Counted from the stretch's first letter, positions 1 through 7,868 are shown. The stretch is DNA of 64,000 nucleotides from Rhizobium sp. FKY42 (GCF_005222835.1 NZ_STGA01000029.1:620001-684000), one strand, 5' to 3'. Numbers and translations: made by a program. Notes: generated by a model from the letters alone, not told the origin.

Positions 1-193
1 ACGGCTCGATATCCTTCAACTCGTCCCGGGTGGGGATCGAGATGCTGAGAAGCTGCTCGACGAACCGATCCTCCTCGGATGTCGGATGATGGAGATCAAT
101 CCATACGACATCGTCAGAAAGAAGAAATTCCGGCTTGTTGAGCGTCAGTTCGCTGACGGAACCGTTGGACAGGTAAGCGTTGATCAAGGGCAT
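1..193 (-). CDS. corA: CorA-family magnesium transporter, N-terminal part only
   Basis: The visible 64 residues run from an ATG at 193 off the left edge of the window. They match the soluble N-terminal domain of CorA Mg2+/Co2+ channels: a short strand, then VVWIDLHHPTSEEDRFVEQL and IPTRDELKDIE, the usual 'WIDL-P-EE' and 'IPTREE' signatures. The pore helices and the GMN motif lie outside the window, so function rests on the N-terminus alone. A weak purine-rich site (CGGAG) precedes the ATG. The gene follows mrp on the same strand after a 161-base gap holding two hairpins. Confidence 0.8.
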   Translation of the reverse strand, partial: MPLINAYLSNGSVSELTLNKPEFLLSDDVVWIDLHHPTSEEDRFVEQLLSISIPTRDELKDIEP

Positions 194-291
194 CTCCGTG
201 CCGGTGCATCATGCACGGCACATTACAATAGTAGGACCTCAGTTCCGGTTCCCCGTCCCAAACGGGGGCGCGTATAAGACCTGCCCTTGAT

Positions 292-324
292 AAATGCAAG
301 CAAAACGAATCCTTGCTTGCATTT
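292..324. terminator. 12-bp inverted repeat between mrp and corA
   Basis: AAATGCAAGCAA (292-303) and its exact complement (313-324) flank a 9-base loop, 31 bases past the mrp stop codon. No long T run follows on the minus strand, so it may be a weak terminator, an mRNA 3'-end stabiliser or an operator for corA. A second, smaller hairpin (CCCCGT/ACGGGG, 251-267) sits between it and corA. Confidence 0.5.
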
Positions 325-354
325 GTATCAAACTGAAAGCGTCGGCTTCGCAGG

Positions 355-1527
355 TTATTCGAAGACAATGTTTGGTGCGGGTCTTGCCCGGCGCCCAGCC
401 AATTGTTCCCAGACCTGGCGCGCAATACCCTTATACACTTCAGCGGCAGCGCCGTTAGGGTCAGCCACGACGACGGGCGTTCCTGCATCGGATTTCTCAC
501 GGATTTCCATGGTGAGTGGCACTTCGCCGAGGAATGGAACGCCAATCCTCTCTGCCTCTGCCCGAGCGCCGCCATGGCCGAAGATATCGTAGCGCTTGCC
601 AGTATCCGGCGCGAGAAAATAGCTCATGTTCTCAATGATTCCGAGAAGTGGGACTTCTACTTTCCTGAACATGGCAATGCCCTTGCGCGCATCGATCAGG
701 GCAAGATCCTGCGGCGTCGACACGATGACGGCACCGGCGAGGGGCACCTGCTGCGCCATAGTCAGTTGTGCGTCTCCCGTGCCGGGCGGCATGTCGACGA
801 TCAGAACATCGAGTTCGCCCCAGGCGACCTCGCGAAGCATTTGCAGAATGGCCGACTGTACCATCGGTCCGCGCCAGATCATGGCAGCATCCTCATCGAC
901 CAGATAGCCGATGGACATGGATTTGAGGCCATAATTTTCCATGGGCACGATGATGCGGTTGTCGATCTGTTTGGGCCGACCAGAAATCTTGAGCAGGCGC
1001 GGCACCGAAGGACCGTAGATATCGGCATCCAGCAGGCCGACCTTCAGACCATTGGCCATGAGACCCAACGCGAGATTGACGGCGGTCGTGGACTTTCCGA
1101 CGCCGCCCTTGCCGGATGCGACAGCGATGATGGCGCCGACACCTGGAACACCGGCTTTCTGCGCTCGGCCGCCTTGCGCAGCATGTGAATGCCCGGCGTG
1201 AGAGTGGCCTGAATGGGAATGGCCGGAGTTCTGGGGCGGCGCTGCTGCGGGTTTAGCGCCAGCGGCGGCTCCTGCCTTGCGATCAGCCGTGAGGGTGACG
1301 AGTGCGCCTTTTACGCCCGGAATTGCTTTTACGGCCCGTTCGGCGGCTTGCCGCATGGGCTCAAGTTCTTCAGCACGCTCCGAGGGTACGCTGATGGAGA
1401 AATAGACCTTCCCATCTGCAATGAAGACATCCGACACCATGTTGCGGGAGATGAGATCGCCTTCCAGATCTGGTCCGCGCACCTTGCGGAGTCTATCGAT
1501 GACAAGATCCTTGGTTACTTCGGCCAT
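355..1527 (-). CDS. apbC: Mrp/NBP35/ApbC-family P-loop ATPase lacking cysteines
   Basis: A 390-residue Mrp-type ATPase, a family that carries Fe-S clusters to apo-proteins in the cytoplasm. Residues 1-80 form the DUF59/MIP18-like domain, followed by an Ala/Pro linker with a His-rich stretch (about 102-115, GHSHSGHSHAGHSH). The ParA/MinD-like ATPase domain starts near 130 with the deviant Walker A GKGGVGKST (139-147); DMPPGTGD lies near 245. The ATG at 1527 is chosen over upstream codons because an AGGAG site precedes it and DUF59 begins there. The usual C-x-x-C cluster motif after ENMSYF is APDT (306-309), and the whole protein has no cysteine. That makes classical cluster bridging unlikely here, though the fold assignment is firm. 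Confidence 0.93.
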   Translation of the reverse strand: MAEVTKDLVIDRLRKVRGPDLEGDLISRNMVSDVFIADGKVYFSISVPSERAEELEPMRQAAERAVKAIPGVKGALVTLTADRKAGAAAGAKPAAAPPQNSGHSHSGHSHAGHSHAAQGGRAQKAGVPGVGAIIAVASGKGGVGKSTTAVNLALGLMANGLKVGLLDADIYGPSVPRLLKISGRPKQIDNRIIVPMENYGLKSMSIGYLVDEDAAMIWRGPMVQSAILQMLREVAWGELDVLIVDMPPGTGDAQLTMAQQVPLAGAVIVSTPQDLALIDARKGIAMFRKVEVPLLGIIENMSYFLAPDTGKRYDIFGHGGARAEAERIGVPFLGEVPLTMEIREKSDAGTPVVVADPNGAAAEVYKGIARQVWEQLAGRRARPAPNIVFE

Positions 1528-1587
1528 ATCCGCTCGCTCCTGCTGTCTGCACCGGCAATTCCCGACCGATGATGTTATCGACTGCAC

Positions 1588-1616
1588 ATATAGTGAGCGC
1601 CGCGATGAAAGCGCAA
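1588..1616 (-). promoter_or_regulatory. Likely sigma-70 promoter of mrp/apbC
   Basis: On the minus strand TTGCGC (1611-1616) and CTATAT (1588-1593) are separated by 17 bases. CTATAT is a common -10 form in rhizobial housekeeping promoters. Transcription would begin about 50-55 bases upstream of the ATG at 1527. Confidence 0.5.
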
Positions 1617-1673
1617 CCGCCAAGTACTGGTATGCGACATGTGAGACAATCGAGCGGTGGCTGGAAACGAAAA

Positions 1674-1730
1674 CGCCGGATGGCGCTGCTGCAGTTGCAA
1701 GACCGCGCTACGCCATCCGGCGGTTTTTTT
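1674..1730 (+). terminator. Strong intrinsic terminator, active mainly on the plus strand
   Basis: CGCCGGATGGCG (1674-1685) pairs perfectly with 1711-1722, with a 25-base loop, and a run of seven T follows at 1724-1730. On the minus strand the same stem is followed by TTTTCGTTT, so it can also end transcription from the LuxR-type gene. No plus-strand gene ends here, which raises the possibility of a small RNA. Confidence 0.7.
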
Positions 1731-1918
1731 GATCGCGCCTCTGTGTGCGCTTTCCAGTCCCCTCTGGACCGCAGAAAGCTATGCACGAAGCGTGCCAAAC
1801 TTCATTTTGCGCATGAACACGGCATTATTGCCAAGGTGGCAAACTCTTGAGGGATGATGAAAGATTGGCGCTGCCGAAACTTTAAGCTACAGAAGAACGA
1901 ATTGCCTTGAAATGCCTT

Positions 1919-2668
1919 TCAGGCGATCAGATTGCTGCGGATCGCCTTGGCGACAGCCTGCGTGCGGTTGACGGCATCCAACTTCCGGGTCGCACGGTTG
2001 AGATAGTGGTTAACGGTATGCTCCGACAGGCTCAGGATTTCCGCGATTTCCGCACTCGTCTTGCCGGCAGCGGTCCATGTCAAACATGCAAGTTCGCGAT
2101 CGGCCAGCTTGTCGTTGACCCGGATATCCTGCGAGCGCAGATGCGCCAGTTGGTGATAGACATGGTTGAGGCAGTAGGAGAGCGCCATCATCTCATAAAG
2201 GGAAAAGCCGACCCCCTGCCCACAAAGCCCTGCCCAACCCCGCTTGCCGGATGAATCATGGACCGGAAACACTGCGCCGCTGTCCATGCCAAAACGAGCG
2301 AACAATTCCCTGACCGCCTGGCTACCACGTTCTTCGGCTATATCCTTGAGGTCGAATTGGAAAGGCAGGACACTCACGCGGATCCTGTGGATGACTGGAC
2401 TGCTGCCCAGGAATTTGTCCTGATCGAAAAGGGCGATAAGTTCAGGAGGGCCGTTGGTGATGATGGAGCTTGCGGAAAGCTCGGTCTCTGTTGGATCCGG
2501 CAGGTCTGCAACGACGAAAGCATTGCAGTTAAACTGCTCGGATAGCTGTCGCATCAGCCGAAAGATTTCAAACTGCGTCTGAATTCTCTCAAGTGCTGCC
2601 AGCCAATTGGCCACAAACGCCCGGTGAGCGGGAAAATCGGCAAATCCATCCATGAACTGGTATCGCAT
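1919..2668 (-). CDS. LuxR-family transcriptional regulator (autoinducer-binding-like)
   Basis: A 249-residue protein with the layout of quorum-sensing-type LuxR regulators. The N-terminal ~165 residues resemble an autoinducer-binding fold, and a LuxR HTH follows at about 185-245: LADRELACLTWTAAGKTSAEIA, then LSLSEHTVNHYLNRATRKL. No LuxI-type synthase is nearby, so it would be a 'solo' LuxR, or a member of the same fold that binds another ligand or none. The 150-base region upstream is strikingly AT-rich and contains short palindromes. The start at 2668 is the first ATG; a second Met five codons on is possible. The target is unknown. Confidence 0.8.
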   Translation of the reverse strand: MRYQFMDGFADFPAHRAFVANWLAALERIQTQFEIFRLMRQLSEQFNCNAFVVADLPDPTETELSASSIITNGPPELIALFDQDKFLGSSPVIHRIRVSVLPFQFDLKDIAEERGSQAVRELFARFGMDSGAVFPVHDSSGKRGWAGLCGQGVGFSLYEMMALSYCLNHVYHQLAHLRSQDIRVNDKLADRELACLTWTAAGKTSAEIAEILSLSEHTVNHYLNRATRKLDAVNRTQAVAKAIRSNLIA

Positions 2669-2691
2669 TTTCTTTGTTTATTTTAGAACAT

Positions 2692-2707
2692 AATTGCATT
2701 AGCAATT
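2692..2707. repeat. Short palindrome upstream of the LuxR-type gene
   Basis: AATTGC (2692-2697) and GCAATT (2702-2707) form a perfect dyad with a 4-base centre, 24 bases upstream of the LuxR-type start codon. A second dyad, AATACA/TGTATT with a 4-base centre, lies at 2773-2788. Both are in AT-rich sequence, so chance is possible; the first is placed where an autoregulatory operator would be expected. Confidence 0.35.
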
Positions 2708-2818
2708 CTAAATTAAATTAATACCGTGCATTCATTACGAAATTGCAAAATATGTTTAAATTTCTGATGTTCAATACACAATTGTATTACAAAAATCGAG
2801 TCTCAATCTGAATCTTTA

Positions 2819-3604
2819 TCATCTGTCTTGATGGGCAGGACTGAGACCGTAGGCCATGTCTTCGGCGATCGAACCCGCGGCCCGGCGCACAGGCGCAACC
2901 CATTCTCCACGTTCCAGTGACCCTGCTCTGAACACCGGGGCTGTTACCGAAATTCCGCCGATGAAATTCTGGGAGGCAACGACAACCGAAGCGGCAACGC
3001 AGCATATTCCGGCCTGATGTTCTTCCAGGTCTTCTGCATAGCCGCGTTGCCGGATCAGGCCCAATGCGTCTCGAAGCGCGGCAGCATCCGTAATCGTACT
3101 GGCCGTATAACGGTGAAAGCGCACTTGCTGGACGAGGTCAGCAAGACGATCCTCCGCCAGACATGAAATGGCGGCCTTGCCGATGCCGGTGCAATAGACC
3201 GGCGATGCGTTTCCCACCTGGGAATGCATACGGACAGCCTGCCTGCTTTCCAGTTTGTCGAGATAAACAATTTCGGCTCCACGCAGCATTCCGAAATGGA
3301 CGGTCTCCCCGGTGATATCATGCAGCACCTTCATATGCGGTTCTGCCAGCTTGCGCACGGTATTGCGTGCCCAGGCTCGGGAGGCGAATTTCAGGAGACG
3401 GATTCCCGGCTGATAGGCGCCGTCAGGTGATATGTCGACCAGACCCTCAACGACCAGATGACGAAGCTGCCGATGAAGGCTGCCTTTCGGCTGGCCCGTA
3501 AGCTTCAACAGATCGCTGAACCGCAAGGCATCCGGCGCCGATGCAATGAGATCCAGCAGATTGATCGCCTTGCCTAAAGTGCCTGTATCTTCGCTGGATG
3601 ACAT
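2819..3604 (-). CDS. IclR-family regulator of the adjacent sugar operon
   Basis: A 261-residue IclR-type repressor/activator. A winged HTH spans about 8-75 (LGKAINLLDLIASA, FSDLLKLTGQPKGSLHRQLRHL). The IclR effector-binding domain follows, with GETVHFGMLRGAEIVYLDKL and SPVYCTGIGKAAISCL, then a C-terminal GISVTAPVFR segment. It is divergent from the sugar-dehydrogenase/dgoK/dgoA/lactonase operon, with a 118-base shared control region, so it probably senses a pathway intermediate such as galactonate or 2-keto-3-deoxygalactonate and controls that operon. The ATG at 3604 is preceded by GAGG at suitable spacing. Confidence 0.88.
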   Translation of the reverse strand: MSSSEDTGTLGKAINLLDLIASAPDALRFSDLLKLTGQPKGSLHRQLRHLVVEGLVDISPDGAYQPGIRLLKFASRAWARNTVRKLAEPHMKVLHDITGETVHFGMLRGAEIVYLDKLESRQAVRMHSQVGNASPVYCTGIGKAAISCLAEDRLADLVQQVRFHRYTASTITDAAALRDALGLIRQRGYAEDLEEHQAGICCVAASVVVASQNFIGGISVTAPVFRAGSLERGEWVAPVRRAAGSIAEDMAYGLSPAHQDR

Positions 3605-3635
3605 CGAAGCCTCGTTGTTCGCGCGCGCCTTCTTA

Positions 3636-3699
3636 TTGACATCCAGACGATAATAGATGTTTTATTCCACATAGTCAAACATGTTTCCAAATAATGGAA
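3636..3699 (+). promoter_or_regulatory. Promoter and likely IclR operator of the sugar operon
   Basis: TTGACA (3636-3641) and TTTTAT (3660-3665) are 18 bases apart, putting the transcription start near 3672. Just downstream is TTCCA-N5-TGGAA (3685-3699), with a further TTCCA at 3665-3669, exactly 20 bases or two helical turns before the first arm. IclR-family proteins commonly bind such dyads. The operator overlaps an ATG at 3681, which argues that translation really starts further on, at 3723. Confidence 0.5.
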
Positions 3700-3722
3700 C
3701 TATCAGGCCTGTCGTGAAATCC

Positions 3723-4499
3723 ATGAGTTCGCTACCCCCTGCCCCTTCCTTTCCCGATCTTCAGGATCGCGGCGTGCTGATCACCGGTGGCGGCTCCGGC
3801 ATCGGCGCTGCGCTTACCGAGGCCTTTGCCATGCAGGGCGCGAGGGTCGCCTTCCTTGATTTTGCGGAAGAACCCTCGCAGCATCTTGCCGCCGGATTGA
3901 GCGCGAGAAGCCGGCATACGGTTCATTTCCTGAAAGCCGATCTGCGCAATGTGTCTGAAATCCGTTCCGCGGTGGAGGAGGCTATTCTCCGCCTCGGGGG
4001 GCTTGGGGTTCTGGTCAACAATGCGGCCCGAGACGACCGCCACGAGCTTCTCGACATGAGCGAGGACTATTGGGATGAAAACCAGGCCATCAACCTGAAG
4101 CACATGGCGTTTGCTGCCCAGGCTGCGGCTCCCGCTCTCATCCGCGACGGCAGGGGCGCGATCGTCAACATGTCCTCGATTGCCTTCATGCTGAATATGG
4201 GGGCAATGCCGAGCTATACGACCGCCAAGGCCGGCGTTCTGGGCCTGAACAAAAGCCTGGCCGGACGTCTGGGGCCGGAGGGTGTGCGCGTGAATGCCAT
4301 CCTGCCGGGCATGGTGGTAACGGAGCGTCAATTGAAGCTCTGGCTGACGGAAGACGGCATGGCCGCGATGCGCGATCGGCAGTGCCTCAAGCGTAATCTT
4401 TTGCCCGCCGACATAGTGGGACCATGCCTGTTCCTGGCATCGTCCGCATCGGCGGGAATGACTGCACAATGGATAACCGTAGATGGAGGAGTGCTCTGA
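3723..4499 (+). CDS. SDR sugar 1-dehydrogenase, probably D-galactose 1-dehydrogenase
   Basis: A 258-residue classical short-chain dehydrogenase. It has the nucleotide-binding TGGGSGIG (21-28), an NNA motif followed by RDDRH near 100-106, SS at 151-152 and the catalytic YTTAK (Y165, K169). The NNA-x-DDRH and YWDE-x-INLKHM segments resemble the Caulobacter xylose dehydrogenase group, which includes pentose and galactose 1-dehydrogenases. As the downstream genes act on C6 keto-deoxy acids, oxidation of galactose to galactonolactone is the best guess. The ATG at 3723 is chosen because the one at 3681 lies in the operator and too near the predicted transcription start. It overlaps dgoK by one base. 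Confidence 0.85.
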   Translation: MSSLPPAPSFPDLQDRGVLITGGGSGIGAALTEAFAMQGARVAFLDFAEEPSQHLAAGLSARSRHTVHFLKADLRNVSEIRSAVEEAILRLGGLGVLVNNAARDDRHELLDMSEDYWDENQAINLKHMAFAAQAAAPALIRDGRGAIVNMSSIAFMLNMGAMPSYTTAKAGVLGLNKSLAGRLGPEGVRVNAILPGMVVTERQLKLWLTEDGMAAMRDRQCLKRNLLPADIVGPCLFLASSASAGMTAQWITVDGGVL

Positions 4500-5413
4500 T
4501 GAATGAGTCCGCCTATGTGGCCATAGACTGGGGCACGTCCAGCTTCCGGCTGTGGCTTATGGATAGAGATGATAATGTGCTGGCGGAGCGGCGCAGCGGC
4601 GAAGGCATGACGACGGCCGCCTCCATCGGCTTTGGTACTGTCCTGTCCTCCCACCTGCAGGCCGTTCAGGCAAGTGCTGCCCTGCCCGTGGTTATCTGCG
4701 GCATGGCGGGAGCCCGTCAGGGTTGGGTCGAGGCCGGTTATGTCGATGTCCCGGCAAGGCTTTCGACGGTTCTTTCAAATGCCGTCCGTGTTCCGGCGGA
4801 AGAGCGGGACATCCGGATTTTGCCGGGGATCGCCCAGCGTAGCGATACCATGCCCGATGTCATGCGCGGCGAGGAAACCCAATTGCTGGGCTCTGCCAGC
4901 ACTGCCAGCCAACGGCTTGTCTGCATGCCGGGAACGCATTCGAAATGGGTGCGCGTGGATGGCGATGCCGTCACCAGCTTTTCGTCGTTCATGACCGGCG
5001 AAGTTTTCGACGCTCTGTCGAAGCATACGATCCTGAAACACGCCATGGCTGAGGCCGGCAGTTTCGATGGTTCCCATCCGGCCTTCATCGCTGCGGTGAA
5101 ACAAGCGCGCGAAAACCCGGCCATGTTCACCAATCTCATTTTCACATGCCGGTCCGGACAGCTGTTGCACGGGCTGGATGCAACCTCGGCGGCGGCTCGA
5201 TTGTCGGGCTTGCTGATTGGTACCGAATTCGCTGGCGGGCTTTCCATTGCCGGAACAGACGCAACCGTTCAGCTGGTCGCATCCGGCAAACTGCAAACCC
5301 TGTATGAAGCCGCATTCTCCGCCCTCGATCTCGACTTCGAGACCGTGGATGCGGATCTCGCCGTTCGCAACGGGCTTGCCTCAGCCGCCCATTCCCTCTT
5401 TTTTGCGCATTAG
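4499..5413 (+). CDS. dgoK: 2-dehydro-3-deoxygalactonokinase
   Basis: A 304-residue sugar kinase that phosphorylates 2-keto-3-deoxygalactonate to its 6-phosphate. The N-terminus has the ASKHA-type phosphate loop AIDWGTSSFRLWLMD. A GMAGARQGWVEAGYVD segment, CMPGTHSKWVRVD and SFMTGEVFDALSKHTIL follow, all typical of DgoK. The start overlaps the stop of the dehydrogenase gene (TGATG), suggesting translational coupling. The protein ends 12 bases before dgoA. Confidence 0.95.
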   Translation: MNESAYVAIDWGTSSFRLWLMDRDDNVLAERRSGEGMTTAASIGFGTVLSSHLQAVQASAALPVVICGMAGARQGWVEAGYVDVPARLSTVLSNAVRVPAEERDIRILPGIAQRSDTMPDVMRGEETQLLGSASTASQRLVCMPGTHSKWVRVDGDAVTSFSSFMTGEVFDALSKHTILKHAMAEAGSFDGSHPAFIAAVKQARENPAMFTNLIFTCRSGQLLHGLDATSAAARLSGLLIGTEFAGGLSIAGTDATVQLVASGKLQTLYEAAFSALDLDFETVDADLAVRNGLASAAHSLFFAH

Positions 5414-5425
5414 AAGGTTCCGCAC

Positions 5426-6064
5426 ATGAGCCGTATTCCCTTTCCAGACATGAAGCGTCCGCTGGTCGCCATCCTGCGGGGGCTGAAACCCGAGGAAACG
5501 CAGGCGGTGGTCGGCGGACTGATCGATACCGGCTTTACGGCAATCGAAATCCCGCTCAACTCGCCGGATCCGTTCCGGTCCATCGAAATCGCTGCGAAGA
5601 TGGCGCCTGCCGACTGCCTGATCGGCGCAGGCACGGTACTGACCGTCGAAGATGTTCAATCGCTGGACGATGCGGGCGGCAGATTGATGGTGAGCCCGAA
5701 TGTGGAGCCGGAGGTGATTTCGCTTGCGGCGGCAAAAGGCATGATCACGCTGCCGGGCTGCTTTACGGCAACCGAGGCACTGGCTGCCGCGAAGGCTGGC
5801 GCAACGGGTCTTAAATTCTTCCCCGCCAACGTTCTTGGTCCATCCGGCATCAACGCCATCCGCGCAGTTCTGCCGAAGGATCTGCTGATTGCGGCCGTGG
5901 GCGGCGTGTCCGACACCAACTTCGCCGACTATGTCAAAGGTGGCATCACGGCCTTTGGTCTGGGCTCCAGCCTCTACAAGCCGGGCATGAGCGCTGCGGA
6001 GGTGATCGCCAAGGCGCGCATCACCATCGAGGCCTATGATCGCGCCATGGGAGAAGCCGCATGA
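5426..6064 (+). CDS. dgoA: 2-dehydro-3-deoxy-6-phosphogalactonate aldolase
   Basis: A 212-residue class I aldolase that splits the 6-phosphate into pyruvate and glyceraldehyde-3-phosphate. Family marks are AILRGLKPEE (near 15-24), EIPLNSPDP with the general-base Glu41, GAGTVL (68-73), LPGCFTATEAL and the Schiff-base lysine K130 in TGLKFFPA. The pairing with dgoK fixes the galacto rather than gluco form of the KDPG/KDPGal aldolase family. It overlaps the lactonase gene by 4 bases (ATGA). Confidence 0.95.
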   Translation: MSRIPFPDMKRPLVAILRGLKPEETQAVVGGLIDTGFTAIEIPLNSPDPFRSIEIAAKMAPADCLIGAGTVLTVEDVQSLDDAGGRLMVSPNVEPEVISLAAAKGMITLPGCFTATEALAAAKAGATGLKFFPANVLGPSGINAIRAVLPKDLLIAAVGGVSDTNFADYVKGGITAFGLGSSLYKPGMSAAEVIAKARITIEAYDRAMGEAA

Positions 6065-6948
6065 CGGAAATCTTCGACTTCAAAGGCAGCGTCCTGTCGG
6101 ATCATCCTTGCATGCTGGGCGAAGGTCCAACCTACGACCCGCACACGAAAACGCTCTACTGGTTCAACATCCTGGGTCAGGAACTGCATGAGCTTTCGCT
6201 GGATGCCGGCGAGAAGAAGGTGCATGCCCTGCCCTGCAAGGCAAGTGTTCTGGCCCGCATCGACGGCGAGCGGCAGTTGCTGGCAACCGAGCGCGGACTG
6301 ATGATCCGCGAGCGCGCAACGGGCGCTTTGTCTGCCTATCTGGAGCTTGAACCCGCCCATATGGGAAATCGCTCCAATGACGGGCGCGTGCACCAGAGCG
6401 GCGCCCTATGGATCGGCACGATGGGGCTGAAGGCTCAGGACGGGGCCGGTTCAATCTATCACGTTGCGGGAAATCAGGTCACCCGCATCTTCACCGGAAT
6501 CAGCATTCCCAACAGCATCTGCTTTTCACCGGACGGGGCTATCGGCTATTTCACCGATACGCGCAACAGCCGCATCATGCGGGTTGCGCTCGATGCCAAG
6601 ACCGGCCTGCCGACTGAACAGGCTTCGGTCTTCATCGACACCAGCAGCCGCGAGGGTGGAGCAGACGGTTCCGTTTGCGATGCCGAGGGAGCCATCTGGA
6701 ATGCGCGCTGGGGTCAGTCTGCGGTGGATAAATACGCGCCCGACGGCACTCATCTGGCGCGATATGCACTACCCACGGCGCGGACCAGCTGCCCCGCATT
6801 TTTTGGCGAAAATGCCAGCCGCATGTTCGTGACGTCCGCCTTTGAAGGAGCAACGGCACAGGAACGCGAGACAGACCCGAAGGCTGGCTTTACTTTCGAT
6901 CTGGCAATCGATGTAAAGGGCCGGTTCGAGCCCGATTTCAAACTCTGA
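6061..6948 (+). CDS. SMP-30/gluconolactonase-family sugar lactonase
   Basis: A 295-residue six-bladed beta-propeller lactonase of the SMP-30/LRE family. The expected metal ligands can be placed: E21 (LGEGPTYDP), N106 (SNDGRVHQSG), N151 (IPNSICFSPDG) and D202 (GADGSVCDAEGAIW). In this operon it would open galactono-lactone made by the dehydrogenase. A galactonate dehydratase and a transporter, needed to complete the pathway, are not in the window. A strong terminator follows 58 bases after the stop. Confidence 0.88.
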   Translation: MTEIFDFKGSVLSDHPCMLGEGPTYDPHTKTLYWFNILGQELHELSLDAGEKKVHALPCKASVLARIDGERQLLATERGLMIRERATGALSAYLELEPAHMGNRSNDGRVHQSGALWIGTMGLKAQDGAGSIYHVAGNQVTRIFTGISIPNSICFSPDGAIGYFTDTRNSRIMRVALDAKTGLPTEQASVFIDTSSREGGADGSVCDAEGAIWNARWGQSAVDKYAPDGTHLARYALPTARTSCPAFFGENASRMFVTSAFEGATAQERETDPKAGFTFDLAIDVKGRFEPDFKL

Positions 6949-7006
6949 AGACATTTCGTCATCAACTTTTCCGGCACCTTCCGCGGGTGGCCGGAAACCA
7001 CGGCAA

Positions 7007-7042
7007 GGCGAAAATGTTCCGGCATTTTCGCCTATTTTTTTA
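7007..7042 (+). terminator. Rho-independent terminator of the sugar operon
   Basis: GGCGAAAATG (7007-7016) pairs perfectly with CATTTTCGCC (7023-7032) around a 6-base loop, followed by TATTTTTTTAG. Confidence 0.88.
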
Positions 7043-7155
7043 GCATTTTCGAACGGAACTTACCCTCTCCAACGACATTCTCCTCTCGAACCGGCGCGGT
7101 GAAGACTACTCCAAACCGCGCTTCAAGAGCAAAAACCAAGGAAGGTATGTTCGAG

Positions 7156-7785
7156 ATGAAGAAGACCCTTAGCACCATGGCTGCAGCCGCCGTACTGATG
7201 GCCTCCACTGCAATCGCGCCGGCATTTGCACAGTCCAGCACCACGGCCCCGGCTGCGGCGCCGAACGCACAGCAGATGGACATGATGATGCCAAAGGCGT
7301 CCGGCACAACGAGCAGCGGTGCGATGAACAGCACCCCCGGCACCGCATCGAGAACATCTGCCGCCGCTTCCGGTGAATACATCACCCAGCAGAGCGAAAC
7401 ACAGATCAGTGCGAACGACTACATCGGCAAGGCGATCTATAACGCCGAGAACAACAGCATCGGTGATGTGAATGACCTCATCCTGGAAGAGAACGGCGGC
7501 ATTGTCGCCGCAGTAGTCGGCGTTGGCGGCTTCCTCGGCATCGGCGAAAAGGACGTCGCAGTTCCGATGAGCAGGCTGACGATGGCGCGCGATGAAAACA
7601 ATAATGCCCGCCTGACAACCACCGAGACAGCAGACTCTCTGAAAGCTGCTCCAGAGTTCAAGACACTGAGCGACCAGCAGACTGAGATGCGCTCGAAAGC
7701 AACAGATACCACGACCACCTCCTCAACGGGTGGCGCGGCACCGGCAGGCAACGCCACTACCCCGTCGACGCAGGCCCGCCCATAA
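7156..7785 (+). CDS. Exported PRC-barrel domain protein
   Basis: A roughly 209-residue protein with a signal peptide (MKKTLSTMAAAAVLMAS...PAFAQ), a Ser/Thr/Ala-rich low-complexity segment, and a PRC-barrel domain around residues 95-170 (ISANDYIGKAIYNAENNSIGDVNDLIL, GGFLGIGEKDVAVPMSRL). The C-terminus is again Thr/Ser/Gly-rich. PRC barrels are protein- or RNA-binding modules; exported versions are common in rhizobia and their role is not established. AAGGAAGG lies before two candidate ATGs, at 7147 and 7156. I prefer 7156 because a typical KK signal peptide begins there. It stands alone, between two terminators. Confidence 0.82.
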   Translation: MKKTLSTMAAAAVLMASTAIAPAFAQSSTTAPAAAPNAQQMDMMMPKASGTTSSGAMNSTPGTASRTSAAASGEYITQQSETQISANDYIGKAIYNAENNSIGDVNDLILEENGGIVAAVVGVGGFLGIGEKDVAVPMSRLTMARDENNNARLTTTETADSLKAAPEFKTLSDQQTEMRSKATDTTTTSSTGGAAPAGNATTPSTQARP

Positions 7786-7826
7786 CGGGCAGCCGCTGGA
7801 ACGAGAGAAACGTTGTCAATTGATTG

Positions 7827-7855
7827 AGGGCGGCGCTTCGGCACCGCCCTTTTTC
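7827..7855 (+). terminator. Terminator after the PRC-barrel gene
   Basis: AGGGCGG (7827-7833) pairs with CCGCCCT (7844-7850), with an inner GC-TTCG-GC loop and five T at 7850-7854. It lies between convergent genes. Confidence 0.8.
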
Positions 7856-7868
7856 GCCTTCTAAAGCG

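Larger units (their letters stand above)
1528..1918. other. 391-base gap between mrp and the LuxR-type gene
   Basis: No convincing protein is encoded here; the short open frames on both strands have no recognisable domain or ribosome-binding site. The gap holds the likely mrp promoter (1588-1616, minus strand) and a strong hairpin with a T tract on the plus strand (1674-1730). The remainder, 1731-1918, shows nothing I can assign. Confidence 0.6.

Noticed and set aside
114..575. 153-codon minus-strand frame over the mrp 3' end and the corA leader
   Set aside because: It overlaps mrp in another frame, has no domain or ribosome-binding site, and its composition is that of a shadow frame.
3732..4469. 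245-codon minus-strand frame opposite the sugar dehydrogenase
   Set aside because: The plus strand carries complete SDR motifs; the opposite frame has none.
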